The notes under the pieces were generated by a model. The model searched no databases and had not been told where the DNA came from. It was given only the letters and a program-made list of their open reading frames with translations. DNA of 64,000 bases, from contig NZ_CP083663.1 of the NCBI RefSeq assembly GCF_020097815.1, positions 2,728,001 to 2,792,000 of the forward strand. The letters are read 5' to 3'. Each line of letters opens with the position of its first letter. Within the stretch, counting starts at the first letter, position 1. This DNA is from Haloprofundus salinisoli. GTDB lineage: Archaea; Halobacteriota; Halobacteria; Halobacteriales; Haloferacaceae. A program made the translations under genes and the position numbers. Below, piece by piece: positions 51,757-60,427 of the stretch.

Positions 51757-52962
51757 TCAGAACGTCGAGATGTCGCCTTCGATGACCGAGCGGGTGACAT
51801 CGGTCACGTCGGCGAGTTCGCGGTCGACGATGGCCTCGACTTCGCCGCGGATCTCCTCGACGTCGACGCCCTCCTCGGTGACGACCTGCGCGTCGGCGAC
51901 GTGCGGGTGGTCGATGGGCCGGCCGATCTGCGAGAGGAGGCGGACCTGCAGATCCCGAATCCCGTCTACCTCGTCGACGACGCTCTCGGCGATTTCGGTC
52001 GACAGCAGGTTGTATATCTTGCCGATGTGGTTGACGGGGTTCTTCCCGCTGGTCGCCTCCATGCTCATCGGGCGGTTCGGCGTGATGAGGCCGTTTGCGC
52101 GGTTGCCGCGGCCGACGGAGCCGTCGTCGCCCTGTTCGGCGCTCGTGCCGGTCGTGGTGAGGTAGACGGAGCCCTCCTCGTAGTCGTCGGCGGTGTTCAC
52201 TTCGACGTTGACCTCGCGGTCGGTGTGTTCGCGCGCGAGACCGGCGACGAACTCTTGGACACGGGTGACCGCGGCGTCGTAGGCGTCGAGATCGGCGACG
52301 TAGGAGTCGACCATCGCGGCGGCGACGGTGATGTCTATCCGGTCGCCCTCGCGTTTGCCCATAATCTTCACGTCCGGACCGAGTTCGGGGTGGTCGGCGG
52401 CGTACGCGCCGTTGAGTTCGCGTTCGGCCGCGAGGACGATCTCCTCGGTCTCCGTGAGTGGGGCGTGACCGACGCCGAAACTGGTGTCGTTGGCCATCGG
52501 CACCTGCACCTCGTCCTCGCCGAAGACGTCCTGGAGGTCCCCCGAGCCTTCGCCGAGTTTCACGTCGACGACGACGTCGCGGCCGTACTCCAGCTCCGGG
52601 ATGTTCTCGTCGAGATACTCGCGGGCGGCCGCGAGCGCCGTCGACCCGACCGGGAGCTGCTGGCCGCCGTACTCCTTGGTCGCGCGGCCGACGATGAGGA
52701 TGTAGATGGGTTCGATGACCTCGCCGCCGCCGTAGGCGGGCGCGGCGGTTCCGGCGACCAGTTGCGTCTCGTCGGTGTTGTAGTGGAGGACCTTGCCGAC
52801 CCGGTCGAGATACAGTTTCGAGAGCGCCCGCGAGACGCTCTCGGCGATGCCGTCGCAGATGGAGTCCGGGTGGCCGATACCCTTCCGTTCGACGATTTCG
52901 ACTTTTTGATCCTCGACTGCGAGTCGGTCGATACCCTCGACCCGAATGTTCCGCTCGCTCAT
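51757..52962 (-). CDS. mat: Methionine adenosyltransferase (archaeal type)
   Basis: 401 residues from ATG 52962, the length of archaeal MAT, which differs from bacterial MetK. It begins '[20 protein letters not shown]' and has the GHPD motif '[20 protein letters not shown]'. '[17 protein letters not shown]' is the family's second hallmark, near 305. It makes S-adenosylmethionine from methionine and ATP. It stands apart from its neighbours, with its own promoter ('ctataacttg' near 52990). Confidence 0.95.
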   Translation of the reverse strand: MSERNIRVEGIDRLAVEDQKVEIVERKGIGHPDSICDGIAESVSRALSKLYLDRVGKVLHYNTDETQLVAGTAAPAYGGGEVIEPIYILIVGRATKEYGGQQLPVGSTALAAAREYLDENIPELEYGRDVVVDVKLGEGSGDLQDVFGEDEVQVPMANDTSFGVGHAPLTETEEIVLAAERELNGAYAADHPELGPDVKIMGKREGDRIDITVAAAMVDSYVADLDAYDAAVTRVQEFVAGLAREHTDREVNVEVNTADDYEEGSVYLTTTGTSAEQGDDGSVGRGNRANGLITPNRPMSMEATSGKNPVNHIGKIYNLLSTEIAESVVDEVDGIRDLQVRLLSQIGRPIDHPHVADAQVVTEEGVDVEEIRGEVEAIVDRELADVTDVTRSVIEGDISTF

Positions 52963-53083
52963 TGTTCGGCGTTCTGCGCCGCAGATGCTATAACTTGCGG
53001 TAGTAATCGGGTGTGGTCGTTATTATCGCAGTGTCGGCGGGCAGTCGCTCTCGTCTCTTGGCTTCCGTTCTTTCGGTCACTGC

Positions 53084-54082
53084 TCACTCTTCGATTCGCG
53101 GGTCGACGAGCGGGTACACCATGTCCTGTAGGAGGTTGCTCGCGACGCCGACGAGAACGACGAGAAACGTCGTTCCTAACAGAAGCGGCAGGTCTCGATT
53201 GAAAATCGCGTCGTAGCTCAGTGTTCCGAGGCCCGGAATCCCAAAGACGTACTCGATGACGTAGACACTCACAACGACGATACCGAGGAGGTCTGAGAAG
53301 AACAGCGTCAGAAGCGGCACCGCCGCGTTCCGGAGGACGTGTTTGACCGTCCGACGCGGGCCGACGCCCATCGCTCGCAGGAGTCGCACGAACGTCGCGT
53401 TCAGATGGATGACGGTCTGCGAGCGAGCGTGCTGCAACTGTCCGGCGGTCAACCCCGTCGCGAACACCGCCGTCGGCAACAGATAGCGTCTGAGGTTCTG
53501 CTCGGTCAGCGCACCGTCGGCGAGCGAGAACTCCGTACTCTCCCATCCCAGTGCGGGCCCGACGACGACGATGAACACCAGCGCCAGCCAGAACGACGGA
53601 ATCCCGAACGCGAGATACGCAAGCAGCGTCACCGCTCTGTCGACGAGGCTGTTGTGACGGAACGCGGCGACCACGCCACCGGAGACGCCGACGGCGACGC
53701 TGGCGAGGACGCCCGGTACGAGGTACAGCAGCGTATACGGCGCGCGCTCTGCGATGAGCGTCGTCACCGGTGCACCCAAATTGTGCGAGTGCCCCCAGTT
53801 CAGCGTTAACACGTTCGTCATCCATTGAACGTACCGGTCGAGGACGGGCCCATCGAGGTTTCGTGCCTCCCGATAGGCGTCGACGGCGGCTTGCTGGGCG
53901 GCCGCGTCTCCGCCCCCGGCGGCGACACCCCACCGCACCGCCGCGACGTTCGGGTCGTTGGTGAGGACGACGACTGCGAACGTCAGCGAGACGACGAGGT
54001 AGACGGTGAAGAAGGCGAATCCGAGACGAGCGGCAGTCCGCGGCCAGTCAGCCATCGTCACCGTGACGTCGCGGACGTTCAC
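53084..54082 (-). CDS. Dipeptide/oligopeptide ABC transporter permease (DppB type)
   Basis: 332 residues from ATG 54082 with six main transmembrane helices. The BPD-inner-membrane EAA loop is 'VRLLRAMGVGPRRTVKHVLR' near 238-257, and 'VTTLIAERAPYTLLYLVPGV' marks the DppB N-terminal half. It would pair with a DppC permease to import peptides or nickel chelates. It is transcribed away from a DppC-type gene across a 73-base gap. No substrate-binding or ATPase gene is present in the window. Confidence 0.88.
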   Translation of the reverse strand: MNVRDVTVTMADWPRTAARLGFAFFTVYLVVSLTFAVVVLTNDPNVAAVRWGVAAGGGDAAAQQAAVDAYREARNLDGPVLDRYVQWMTNVLTLNWGHSHNLGAPVTTLIAERAPYTLLYLVPGVLASVAVGVSGGVVAAFRHNSLVDRAVTLLAYLAFGIPSFWLALVFIVVVGPALGWESTEFSLADGALTEQNLRRYLLPTAVFATGLTAGQLQHARSQTVIHLNATFVRLLRAMGVGPRRTVKHVLRNAAVPLLTLFFSDLLGIVVVSVYVIEYVFGIPGLGTLSYDAIFNRDLPLLLGTTFLVVLVGVASNLLQDMVYPLVDPRIEE

Positions 54083-54155
54083 CGAGAGCTGGTCGTATCA
54101 CTCTGTCAGCATCGTTCAGCATGGTTTATGTCACTTGCGACGACAGCCGTTTGAC

Positions 54156-55316
54156 ATGCCCGCAAGCGACGACTCGTCGGACGTCTCGTGCTCTTCGCGT
54201 CTCCAGGGTCTGCTCTCGGGATTCGACTCCGACGGTCTCCCGTGGAACACCGCGGTGTTCGCCGCCGCCACTGCAGTGTTTATCACCATCTACGCTTACG
54301 ACCTGCTGGTACACCCACCGGACGCACCGCTCGTCGCCAGCTGGCGGCCCACCGCGGTCGACCTCCTCTTCGCTATCTCGCTCGTCGGGTTCGCCGTGTT
54401 CGTCGTCGCACCCCTCCGGACCGATCGTGAGCGGACCGCCCGCTACTGGGGCCGACTCCGACAGAACCGCCTCGCCGTCGTGAGTTCCGCGTATCTCCTC
54501 GTCGTCTTCGTGTTCGGCACCGTCGGCCCTTTCCTGTTCGACTCGGCGGCGAACCCGACTCGAATCCTCCAACCACCGGTCGGTTTCAGTGCCTCCAGTT
54601 ACATCGTCTCCGACTGCGTGGGACCGACGACCGACCTGCTCTGTCACGGGTCGTTCCGGCATCCGCTCGGAACGGGAACGTACGGCCGAGACATGTTTAC
54701 GCTCGTCGTCGAGGGGATGCGCGTCACCGTCGTCATCGGGTTCGTCACGTCGATGTTCGTCGTCCCCATCGCCACCGTCGTCGGCGTGTCGGCGGGTTAT
54801 CTCGGCGGGTGGGTGGACACGCTGACGATGCGCTACGTCGACATCCAGCAGACACTTCCGGCGTTCGTCGTTTACCTCATCGCTATCTACGTCTTCGGTC
54901 GGAGCCTGTTTCTGTTTCTTCTGGTGTTCGGCCTGCTGGGGTGGGGCGGCGTCGCGCGCGTCGTCCGCAGCGAGGTGTTGTCGCTGCGCGAGGAACCGTT
55001 CGTCACCGTCGCCCGCAGTGCCGGGGTGAAGCGATGGAACATCGTCCGACACCACATTCTGCCGCACGTCCGCGAGACGGTCGTCGTCGCGGCGACGCGC
55101 CAGATTCCGCTGCTCGTCCTCGTCGAGGCGGCGATTTCGTTCATGAACCTCAACGACATGACTCTCCTGTCGTGGGGAGAAACCATCGCGCGCGGCACGC
55201 AGGGTGCTCCGACGGTGACGTGGTGGGTATCGACGGTTCCGGTGGTGTTTCTGACACTCACCGTCGTCGCGCTCAGCGTCTTCGGCGACGCGCTACAGGA
55301 CGTGCTCGACGCCTGA
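54156..55316 (+). CDS. Dipeptide/oligopeptide ABC transporter permease (DppC type)
   Basis: 386 residues from ATG 54156 ('MPASDDSSDVSCSSRLQGLL'); a longer frame upstream overlaps the divergent dppB promoter and is not used. The N-terminal 110 residues contain two extra transmembrane helices. 'GTGTYGRDMFTLVVEGMRVT' marks the DppC start of the permease fold, and 'EEPFVTVARSAGVKRWNIVR' is the EAA loop near 290. It would team with DppB encoded divergently. The lack of a shared operon is unusual. Confidence 0.88.
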   Translation: MPASDDSSDVSCSSRLQGLLSGFDSDGLPWNTAVFAAATAVFITIYAYDLLVHPPDAPLVASWRPTAVDLLFAISLVGFAVFVVAPLRTDRERTARYWGRLRQNRLAVVSSAYLLVVFVFGTVGPFLFDSAANPTRILQPPVGFSASSYIVSDCVGPTTDLLCHGSFRHPLGTGTYGRDMFTLVVEGMRVTVVIGFVTSMFVVPIATVVGVSAGYLGGWVDTLTMRYVDIQQTLPAFVVYLIAIYVFGRSLFLFLLVFGLLGWGGVARVVRSEVLSLREEPFVTVARSAGVKRWNIVRHHILPHVRETVVVAATRQIPLLVLVEAAISFMNLNDMTLLSWGETIARGTQGAPTVTWWVSTVPVVFLTLTVVALSVFGDALQDVLDA

Positions 55317-55330
55317 AATCAGTCGATAGC

Positions 55331-55894
55331 TCATTCCCGCTTTTCGAACAACAACCCGAGATACGAGGTCCGAATCTGCTCGTCGGGGTCGAGACCGAGT
55401 TCCCGAAGCACCGCTACCGCGCCGTCGCGAACCGCTTCGAGTTCGGACTCTTTGGCCTCCCGCTCGATTTCGACGAACTCGCCGAGGCCCGCTACGTCGT
55501 CGAGGACGACGGTGTACTCGTCGACGCGGAAGTACTCGCGCTGTTTCTCCACGACGGCGGCCGGTTCGAATCCCAACCCGTCGAAGACACTCGACATCGT
55601 CTCGCCGTCGTCGACGCCCGTCTCGAACTCCTCGCGGGTTTTCGACTCGTTTTCGACGAGCGGGCCCTTGTAGGTCACCTTCGCCGTCTCGGCGGCGTCT
55701 CCGTCGGCCACCGCGTCGGTGCGACGCTCCCGGCGGATGCGGAGCGCCTCGTCGGTCTCCGCGAAGTCGCGGTGCGGCGCGTCGTAGTAGGTGTCCGCCT
55801 GCGCGACGTCGCCGAGTTCCTCCGCGTCGAGCGCTGCGAGTCGCTCCCGGGCGTCGTCGTGGTCGGCGCGGAGTTTCAGTTCGACCTCGTACAT
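55331..55894 (-). CDS. CYTH-domain (class IV adenylate cyclase-like) protein
   Basis: 187 residues from ATG 55894. The ExExK signature (E3, E5, K7 in 'MYEVELKLRA') opens the triphosphate tunnel, and 'YFRVDEYTVVLDDVAGLGEF' and 'VEIERE' complete it. CYTH enzymes act on triphosphate compounds, as adenylate cyclases or thiamine triphosphatases. Which one applies here cannot be told. It converges with the DppC-type gene and is divergent from the FKBP gene. Confidence 0.9.
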   Translation of the reverse strand: MYEVELKLRADHDDARERLAALDAEELGDVAQADTYYDAPHRDFAETDEALRIRRERRTDAVADGDAAETAKVTYKGPLVENESKTREEFETGVDDGETMSSVFDGLGFEPAAVVEKQREYFRVDEYTVVLDDVAGLGEFVEIEREAKESELEAVRDGAVAVLRELGLDPDEQIRTSYLGLLFEKRE

Positions 55895-56077
55895 GGGGAA
55901 CACTCGGTGGTTCGCCCCAAAAGCGTGGCTGTCCCCCTCGCTCTCTGCGTTCGATGTCTCGGCGGTCCGTCGACGCCTCCCGAGTGCAACGGTATCACGA
56001 CCCTCTCGGCTCGAAGGCAGTCGGTTCCGCGGGTACGAAACGTGATTCTTATAGGGCGCACGGGAGACGTAGCCTAC

Positions 56078-57088
56078 ATGAGCGATGAACAACAGGCGGA
56101 ATCGGCCGACGAGCCGGTAGACGCCGACACGCCCGAGGACGTCGAAGAGACCGACGCGGAGGAGAGCTCCGGACTGCAGGACGGCGATTTCGTCCGTCTG
56201 GCCTACACGGTCCGAACCAAAGACGACGGCACCGTCGTCGACACGACGAGCCAGGAAGTGGCCGAAGAGGCCGAAATCGACACGGAGGACTACGAGTTCG
56301 AACCGCGCGTCGTCATCGTCGGCGCGGGTCACGTGTTCGAGGCCGTCGACGACGACCTCCTCGGCAAGGAAGTCGGCTACGAGGGGAGCGTCGACGTACC
56401 CGCCGCCGAAGCGTTCGGCGAGTACGACTCTGACAACCTCCGCACGGTGAGCGCGGACAAAATCTCCGAGGACGACCGCTACCCCGGCGCGCACGTCAAC
56501 GTCGACGGCGAGCAGGGTCACATCGAGACCATCATCGGCGGCCGCGCCCGCATCGACTTCAACCACCCGCTGGCGGGTGACGACCTCGAGTACGAGTACG
56601 AGATTCTCGACGTCGTCGACGACCGCGAGGAGCAGGCGAAGGGGCTGCTCGGCATGTATCTCCAGCAGAGCCCCGAGCTCTGGATCCAGACCGACGAGGT
56701 CGAAGAGGAGATGGCGCTCGAAGGCGGCGAGGACGTCGACCCCGACGAGGTCGAAACCGAGACCGTCACCGAGGAGAAGGAGACGCTGTACATCGAGGCC
56801 ACGCCGCAGATGACGATGAACCAGCAGTGGATGTTCTCCAAGCAGCAGATCGCTCAGGACCTCATGACCCGCCTCGACGTCGACCGCGTCATCGTCCAGG
56901 AGACCATCGACGGGATGGGCATGGGCGGTATGGGCGGCATGATGGGTGGCATGGGCGGCATGGGTGCCGGTGACATCGAGGACGCACTCGACGACGTCGA
57001 CGTCGACGCCGACGAGATCGTCGACGAACTCGAAGCCGAAGGCGACGACAGTCACGATCACAACCACGACCACGACCACGACCACTAA
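56078..57088 (+). CDS. FKBP-type peptidyl-prolyl isomerase with Met/Gly and His-rich tail
   Basis: 336 residues from ATG 56078. An acidic N-terminal 30 residues leads into the FKBP domain 'DFVRLAYTVRTKDDGTVVDT' with an insert-in-flap domain like SlyD ('RYPGAHVNVDGEQGHIETII', 'FNHPLAGDDLEYEYEILDV'). A 140-residue extension follows, ending in a run of Met-Gly repeats ('GMGMGGMGGMMGGMGGM', near 277-297) and a His-Asp tail ('HDHNHDHDHDH'). SlyD-type proteins fold proline-containing chains and bind nickel through a His tail, so metal binding is plausible here. Confidence 0.9.
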   Translation: MSDEQQAESADEPVDADTPEDVEETDAEESSGLQDGDFVRLAYTVRTKDDGTVVDTTSQEVAEEAEIDTEDYEFEPRVVIVGAGHVFEAVDDDLLGKEVGYEGSVDVPAAEAFGEYDSDNLRTVSADKISEDDRYPGAHVNVDGEQGHIETIIGGRARIDFNHPLAGDDLEYEYEILDVVDDREEQAKGLLGMYLQQSPELWIQTDEVEEEMALEGGEDVDPDEVETETVTEEKETLYIEATPQMTMNQQWMFSKQQIAQDLMTRLDVDRVIVQETIDGMGMGGMGGMMGGMGGMGAGDIEDALDDVDVDADEIVDELEAEGDDSHDHNHDHDHDH

Positions 57089-57145
57089 CCGCACCGCCTA
57101 CTGCGAATCCGCGATTTCTTTAGGTCCGCCGTATCACTGGCGAGC

Positions 57146-57394
57146 ATGGACGTTCCCGACGACCTGAAAGTCGCCGCCGTCGCTGCGGGGTGCACTGTCG
57201 GCCTCTCGCTGACGCTTCGATACGGCCTCGACGTCGACGCGAACATCTTCGTGCGCCTCCTGCCGCTCGGCGTCTACTTTCTCTACCTGTTCGCGAAGGA
57301 CGCGCTCTCGGAGACGGCGTTCGGCGAGACGGTGACGTGGTACGCCGTGACCGTCCTCACTACTGTGGGCGCGTTGCTGTTCTACGCCGTATAG
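57146..57394 (+). CDS. Small two-TM membrane protein
   Basis: 82 residues from ATG 57146, with a TATA element ('ttctttaggt') about 30 bases upstream. Hydrophobic segments near 9-22, 31-47 and 61-82 suggest two or three membrane helices. I do not recognise the family. It lies between the FKBP gene and a convergent RecA-fold gene, with no operon partner on its strand. Confidence 0.65.
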   Translation: MDVPDDLKVAAVAAGCTVGLSLTLRYGLDVDANIFVRLLPLGVYFLYLFAKDALSETAFGETVTWYAVTVLTTVGALLFYAV

Positions 57395-57414
57395 CGAACG
57401 CGGAAGAGACGCGC

Positions 57415-58041
57415 TCAGGCGATGTCTCGGCTGGTGTCGATGGTGACCTCGTCGGTCAACCGCAGTTTGATCGTCTCCTCTAACGCCCGGCCGCCGCGGA
57501 ACTTCGGAATCGCCAGCCGATTTTCGATTTCGGAGCCCTTCACCTGCGTCTGCAGCTCGAAGACGGCGTCGGACATGTGCTCGGTCATGTCGCGGTTGTC
57601 CGGGACCGACCGACCGTCGAGCGCGTGCAACACCGCGAGACCGCCGGTGTTCATGACGTGGGTCTGCAGCTCGTTGAGGAAGTTTCGGTAACGCGTCGCG
57701 TCCGTGCGTTCCAGCACGTCGACGACGTCGACGATGAGGTTCGCCCCCTCCGGAAGCGCCTGCACGAGTCGGTTCGCGTGGTCCAACGCCGCGTCGCCGC
57801 CGACGTCGCGCACCGTCGGACGACCGACGCGGGTCGTCACCCGGTTCAGCGCGTCCTGGACCGCCTGGTCGGAGCGGACCGTCGTCAGGTAGAGCGTGCC
57901 GCGCGTCGACGTGAGTTCGTACAGCAGCAACTCCGACTGACTCGCCGGCGTCGCCGCGAGCGTGACGATGCTTCCGGCCGGGATACCGCCGCCTAACTGG
58001 CGGTCGAGTACCGTGATTCCGGTCGGAAGCTTCTCTGCCAT
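57415..58041 (-). CDS. RecA/KaiC-fold protein with degenerate Walker A
   Basis: 208 residues from ATG 58041. The opening 'LPTGITVLDRQLGGGIPAGS' and 'IVTLAATPASQSELLLYELT' follow the RAD55/KaiC pattern, but the P-loop G-x-x-G-x-G-K-[ST] is lost ('ATPASQS'), so ATP binding is unlikely. The Walker B-like strand 'ANLIVDVVDVLE' and 'LAVLHALDGRSVPDNRDMTE' remain. It may regulate a partner rather than hydrolyse ATP. It sits 19 bases downstream of a MinD-like ATPase gene on the same strand. Confidence 0.82.
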   Translation of the reverse strand: MAEKLPTGITVLDRQLGGGIPAGSIVTLAATPASQSELLLYELTSTRGTLYLTTVRSDQAVQDALNRVTTRVGRPTVRDVGGDAALDHANRLVQALPEGANLIVDVVDVLERTDATRYRNFLNELQTHVMNTGGLAVLHALDGRSVPDNRDMTEHMSDAVFELQTQVKGSEIENRLAIPKFRGGRALEETIKLRLTDEVTIDTSRDIA

Positions 58042-58060
58042 ACTCTCTCACGAGCGTGAA

Positions 58061-58681
58061 TCATAATATGTCTTGCTCACGAGAGAGGGCCTCCGCCACG
58101 CGGACGTACGCCGCTCGTCCGCCGTCTGTCCGACTGTTCGGGCTCTTTCGCTCCGGCACCGACGCCAGAACGGGGCAGTCGAGCAACTCCGAGACGCCCG
58201 CCGGGGCGAGCCGCGTCCGGTTGAGAACGACGCCGACCACCCGCGTTCCGAGCGCCCGCGCCATCGCCGCCGTCTTCGCGGTATCCCGAAGCGCGGGCGC
58301 ACAGAGCGTCGTCACCAGAAGCACCGCGTCGGCGACGCCCAGCGGCCCGGCGGCGTCTGGTCCCGCCCCGGCCGGACAGTCGACGAACGTCGCCGCATCC
58401 GTCGATTCGAGTCGGGCGAGCTGTGTCGCGGTGTTGCTGTCGGGACCGCCCGGTGCGGCCGGGAGCACCGAGAGTCCCGGCGACGACTCGTGGGCGACAG
58501 ACAGCGCATCGTCGCCCACGTCGGCCACCGTCGGTTCGCGCGGGACACCCGCGAGCGCGTGGAGATTCGGCATATCCCGGTCGGCGTCGACGGCGAGTAC
58601 GTGACCGTCGAGCGCCGTCGCCACCCCGAGCGTCGTCGTCGTCTTTCCGCAGCCACCTTTCCCTCCGGCGATTGCGAGCAT
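58061..58681 (-). CDS. MinD/ParA-family ATPase
   Basis: 206 residues from ATG 58681 ('MLAIAGGKGGCGKTTTTLGV'); longer upstream frames run through repeats and were rejected. The deviant Walker A is 'GGKGGCGKTT' at 6-15, with the signature lysine, followed by 'VLAVDADRDMPNLHALAGVP' (Walker A-prime Asp), 'AATFVDCPAGAG' (Walker B) and 'VGVVLNRTRLAPAGVSEL'. No C-terminal membrane-targeting helix is obvious. It should partition or position some cargo; haloarchaeal MinD proteins position cell-surface machines. Confidence 0.88.
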   Translation of the reverse strand: MLAIAGGKGGCGKTTTTLGVATALDGHVLAVDADRDMPNLHALAGVPREPTVADVGDDALSVAHESSPGLSVLPAAPGGPDSNTATQLARLESTDAATFVDCPAGAGPDAAGPLGVADAVLLVTTLCAPALRDTAKTAAMARALGTRVVGVVLNRTRLAPAGVSELLDCPVLASVPERKSPNSRTDGGRAAYVRVAEALSREQDIL

Positions 58682-58720
58682 ACGGGCTCTGGCCGCGTTC
58701 TCGGATTTGAACGTTCGGAC

Positions 58721-58764
58721 GGCGGGCGGTGGCAGTACGTGCGGCGGGCGGTGACAGTGCGTGC
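58721..58764. repeat. 22-bp tandem direct repeat upstream of the MinD-like gene
   Basis: Units 58721-58742 and 58743-58764 differ at two bases; a decayed third unit follows. Each begins ggcgggcggtg. They lie 40-85 bases before the start of the MinD-like gene on its promoter side, spaced about two helical turns apart. Confidence 0.7.
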
Positions 58765-58878
58765 GGTGGCCGGTGCTGAAGGCGGGTTGCGGTGCGGAAA
58801 TCGGGGGACCGGTTGTACCGCGAGCGAGGCCGTCAGGCCGAGCGAGCGGCCCTTTTTCATCGACGTTTTTGCAAGGGC

Positions 58879-58895
58879 GGTGCGCGAAGCGCACC
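58879..58895. terminator. Perfect hairpin in the gap before the YlbF 3' end
   Basis: Arms GGTGCGC and GCGCACC flank a GAA loop at 58879-58895, 20 bases beyond the YlbF-family stop codon. A short T run ('cttttt') lies between stop codon and hairpin on the minus strand. It may end transcription from that gene or be a structured element; the T run precedes the hairpin, so a classic terminator order is not met. Confidence 0.4.
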
Positions 58896-58914
58896 CCCCG
58901 CAGTAAAAAGGTCG

Positions 58915-59289
58915 CTAGTCGTGACAGCAGCCGCCGGCCTCGCCGCCGAAGTCGACGGCGAGCGGCTCCGAAATCGCCCTGTTGACGTCTTCGAGGCGGT
59001 TCTGGAGCTCCTCCTGCGCTTCGAGATACTCGGCCATCGTCGGCAGCGAGTGCAGTTCCTGCTGGGCGCGCTGGACCTTCTGGAGCTGTTGTTGGTTCGC
59101 CTCGCCCATCTGGCGTGCGACCATGAACTCCTCGCGGAGCTGTTCGAACTCCGAAATCTGGGCCTGGACCTCCTCGTCGTCTTCGACCGCGGCTTTCGCG
59201 TCTTCGAACGCTTCGTACTCGGGGAGGGCCGCGATGGCGTCGCCGAGTTCGCGGCCGAGTTCGTCCGTTCGCGCCGTTTCGATGCTCAT
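58915..59289 (-). CDS. YlbF/YmcA-family (DUF964) helical protein
   Basis: 124 residues from ATG 59289. It is almost fully helical, with 'LGDAIAALPEYEAFEDAKAA', 'QISEFEQLREEFMVARQMGE' and 'QQELHSLPTMAEYLEAQEEL' matching the YlbF fold; bacterial members act with RNase Y and in competence or biofilm control. The tail 'GGEAGGCCHD' adds two adjacent cysteines and a His that could bind metal. Function in archaea is unknown. Confidence 0.85.
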   Translation of the reverse strand: MSIETARTDELGRELGDAIAALPEYEAFEDAKAAVEDDEEVQAQISEFEQLREEFMVARQMGEANQQQLQKVQRAQQELHSLPTMAEYLEAQEELQNRLEDVNRAISEPLAVDFGGEAGGCCHD

Positions 59290-59384
59290 GGGCGCGCTTG
59301 GTGCCGAAACGGTTTAGGCTTGCCGAATAGCGAATCGAGGTCGGACCACCGGGTTATATTCCCTCTACCGAGAAGCCTCAGGCG

Positions 59385-60407
59385 ATGCAGTCTGCGCTCT
59401 CACTGCTGGGACTCGCCGTCGTTTCGACGGCCGTGGTCTGGTACGGCAGTGACCTGCTCGAATCCTCCAGCGAACGGCTCTCGAAGTACTACGGGCTCCC
59501 GCCCGCCGTCCACGGAGCCGTCGTCGTCGCCGTCGGGTCGAGTTTCCCCGAACTGGCGAGCGTCGTGCTCTCGACGGTACTCCACGACTCGTTCGGCCTC
59601 GGCGTCGGCGCTATCGTCGGGTCGGCCATCTTCAACGTGCTCGTCATCCCGGCGGTGGCGACGCTGTTCTCCGACCGCCTCGAAGCCAACCGAGAGGTGG
59701 TGTACAAGGAGGCGCAGTTCTACATGCTCTCGGTCGCCGTGCTGCTGTTGGTGTTCTCGTTCGGCGTCATCTACTCGCCGGAACCGATTTCCGACGCCGG
59801 CGGACTCGTCACCACCGTCACGCGGCCGATGGCGCTGTTGCCCATCCTCCTCTACGGGCTGTACATCTTCATCCAGTACCAGGACACCGTCGACTACGAC
59901 CCGCCGACGTCCGACGGCGATACTGCGGTCGGCAAACAGTGGGCGCTGCTGGCGGCGAGTCTCGTCATCGTCGTCGTCTCCGTCGAAGGGTTGGTCCACG
60001 CCGCTCGCGGGTTCGCCGACCTGTTCGGTACGCCGGAGTATCTCTGGGGGCTCACCGTCGTCGCCGCCGGGACGAGCCTGCCCGACACGCTCGTCAGCGT
60101 CCGCGCCGCCCGCGACGACCGCGGCGTGACGAGTCTCTCGAACGTGCTCGGAAGCAACATCTTCGACCTGCTCGTCGCCGTCCCCGTCGGCGTGCTCATC
60201 ATGGGCTCCGTCGACTTCGACTACGGCGCGGCCGTGCCGATGATGGGCTTTCTGACGGTCGCCACTATCGTGTTGTTCACCGCGATGCGGACCGATCTCG
60301 AACTGACCGACGGCGAGGCGACGGTACTCTTGACGACCTATCTCCTGTTCGTCGGTTGGATGGTCGCCGAGACGGTCGGTCTCACGTCGTTCGTCCCCGG
60401 GGTTTGA
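59385..60407 (+). CDS. Sodium/calcium exchanger-family protein (YrbG/CaCA)
   Basis: 340 residues with about ten transmembrane helices from ATG 59385. The two alpha repeats are 'VVVAVGSSFPELASVVLSTV' near 45-64 and 'VVAAGTSLPDTLVSVRAARD' near 226-245, each with its acidic residue for cation binding, followed by 'GSAIFNVLVIPAVATL' and 'GSNIFDLLVAVPVGVL'. It should exchange Na+ or H+ for Ca2+ across the membrane. Promoter TATA 'gttatattcc' is about 30 bases upstream. Confidence 0.92.
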   Translation: MQSALSLLGLAVVSTAVVWYGSDLLESSSERLSKYYGLPPAVHGAVVVAVGSSFPELASVVLSTVLHDSFGLGVGAIVGSAIFNVLVIPAVATLFSDRLEANREVVYKEAQFYMLSVAVLLLVFSFGVIYSPEPISDAGGLVTTVTRPMALLPILLYGLYIFIQYQDTVDYDPPTSDGDTAVGKQWALLAASLVIVVVSVEGLVHAARGFADLFGTPEYLWGLTVVAAGTSLPDTLVSVRAARDDRGVTSLSNVLGSNIFDLLVAVPVGVLIMGSVDFDYGAAVPMMGFLTVATIVLFTAMRTDLELTDGEATVLLTTYLLFVGWMVAETVGLTSFVPGV

Positions 60408-60427
60408 CCGCTAGCGGTCCCCTCGCG

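Noticed and set aside
58681-58894. Extended start for the MinD-like gene (277 residues)
   Set aside because: The extra 71 residues read through the 22-bp repeats and hairpin; MinD family proteins begin at the Walker A methionine used here.
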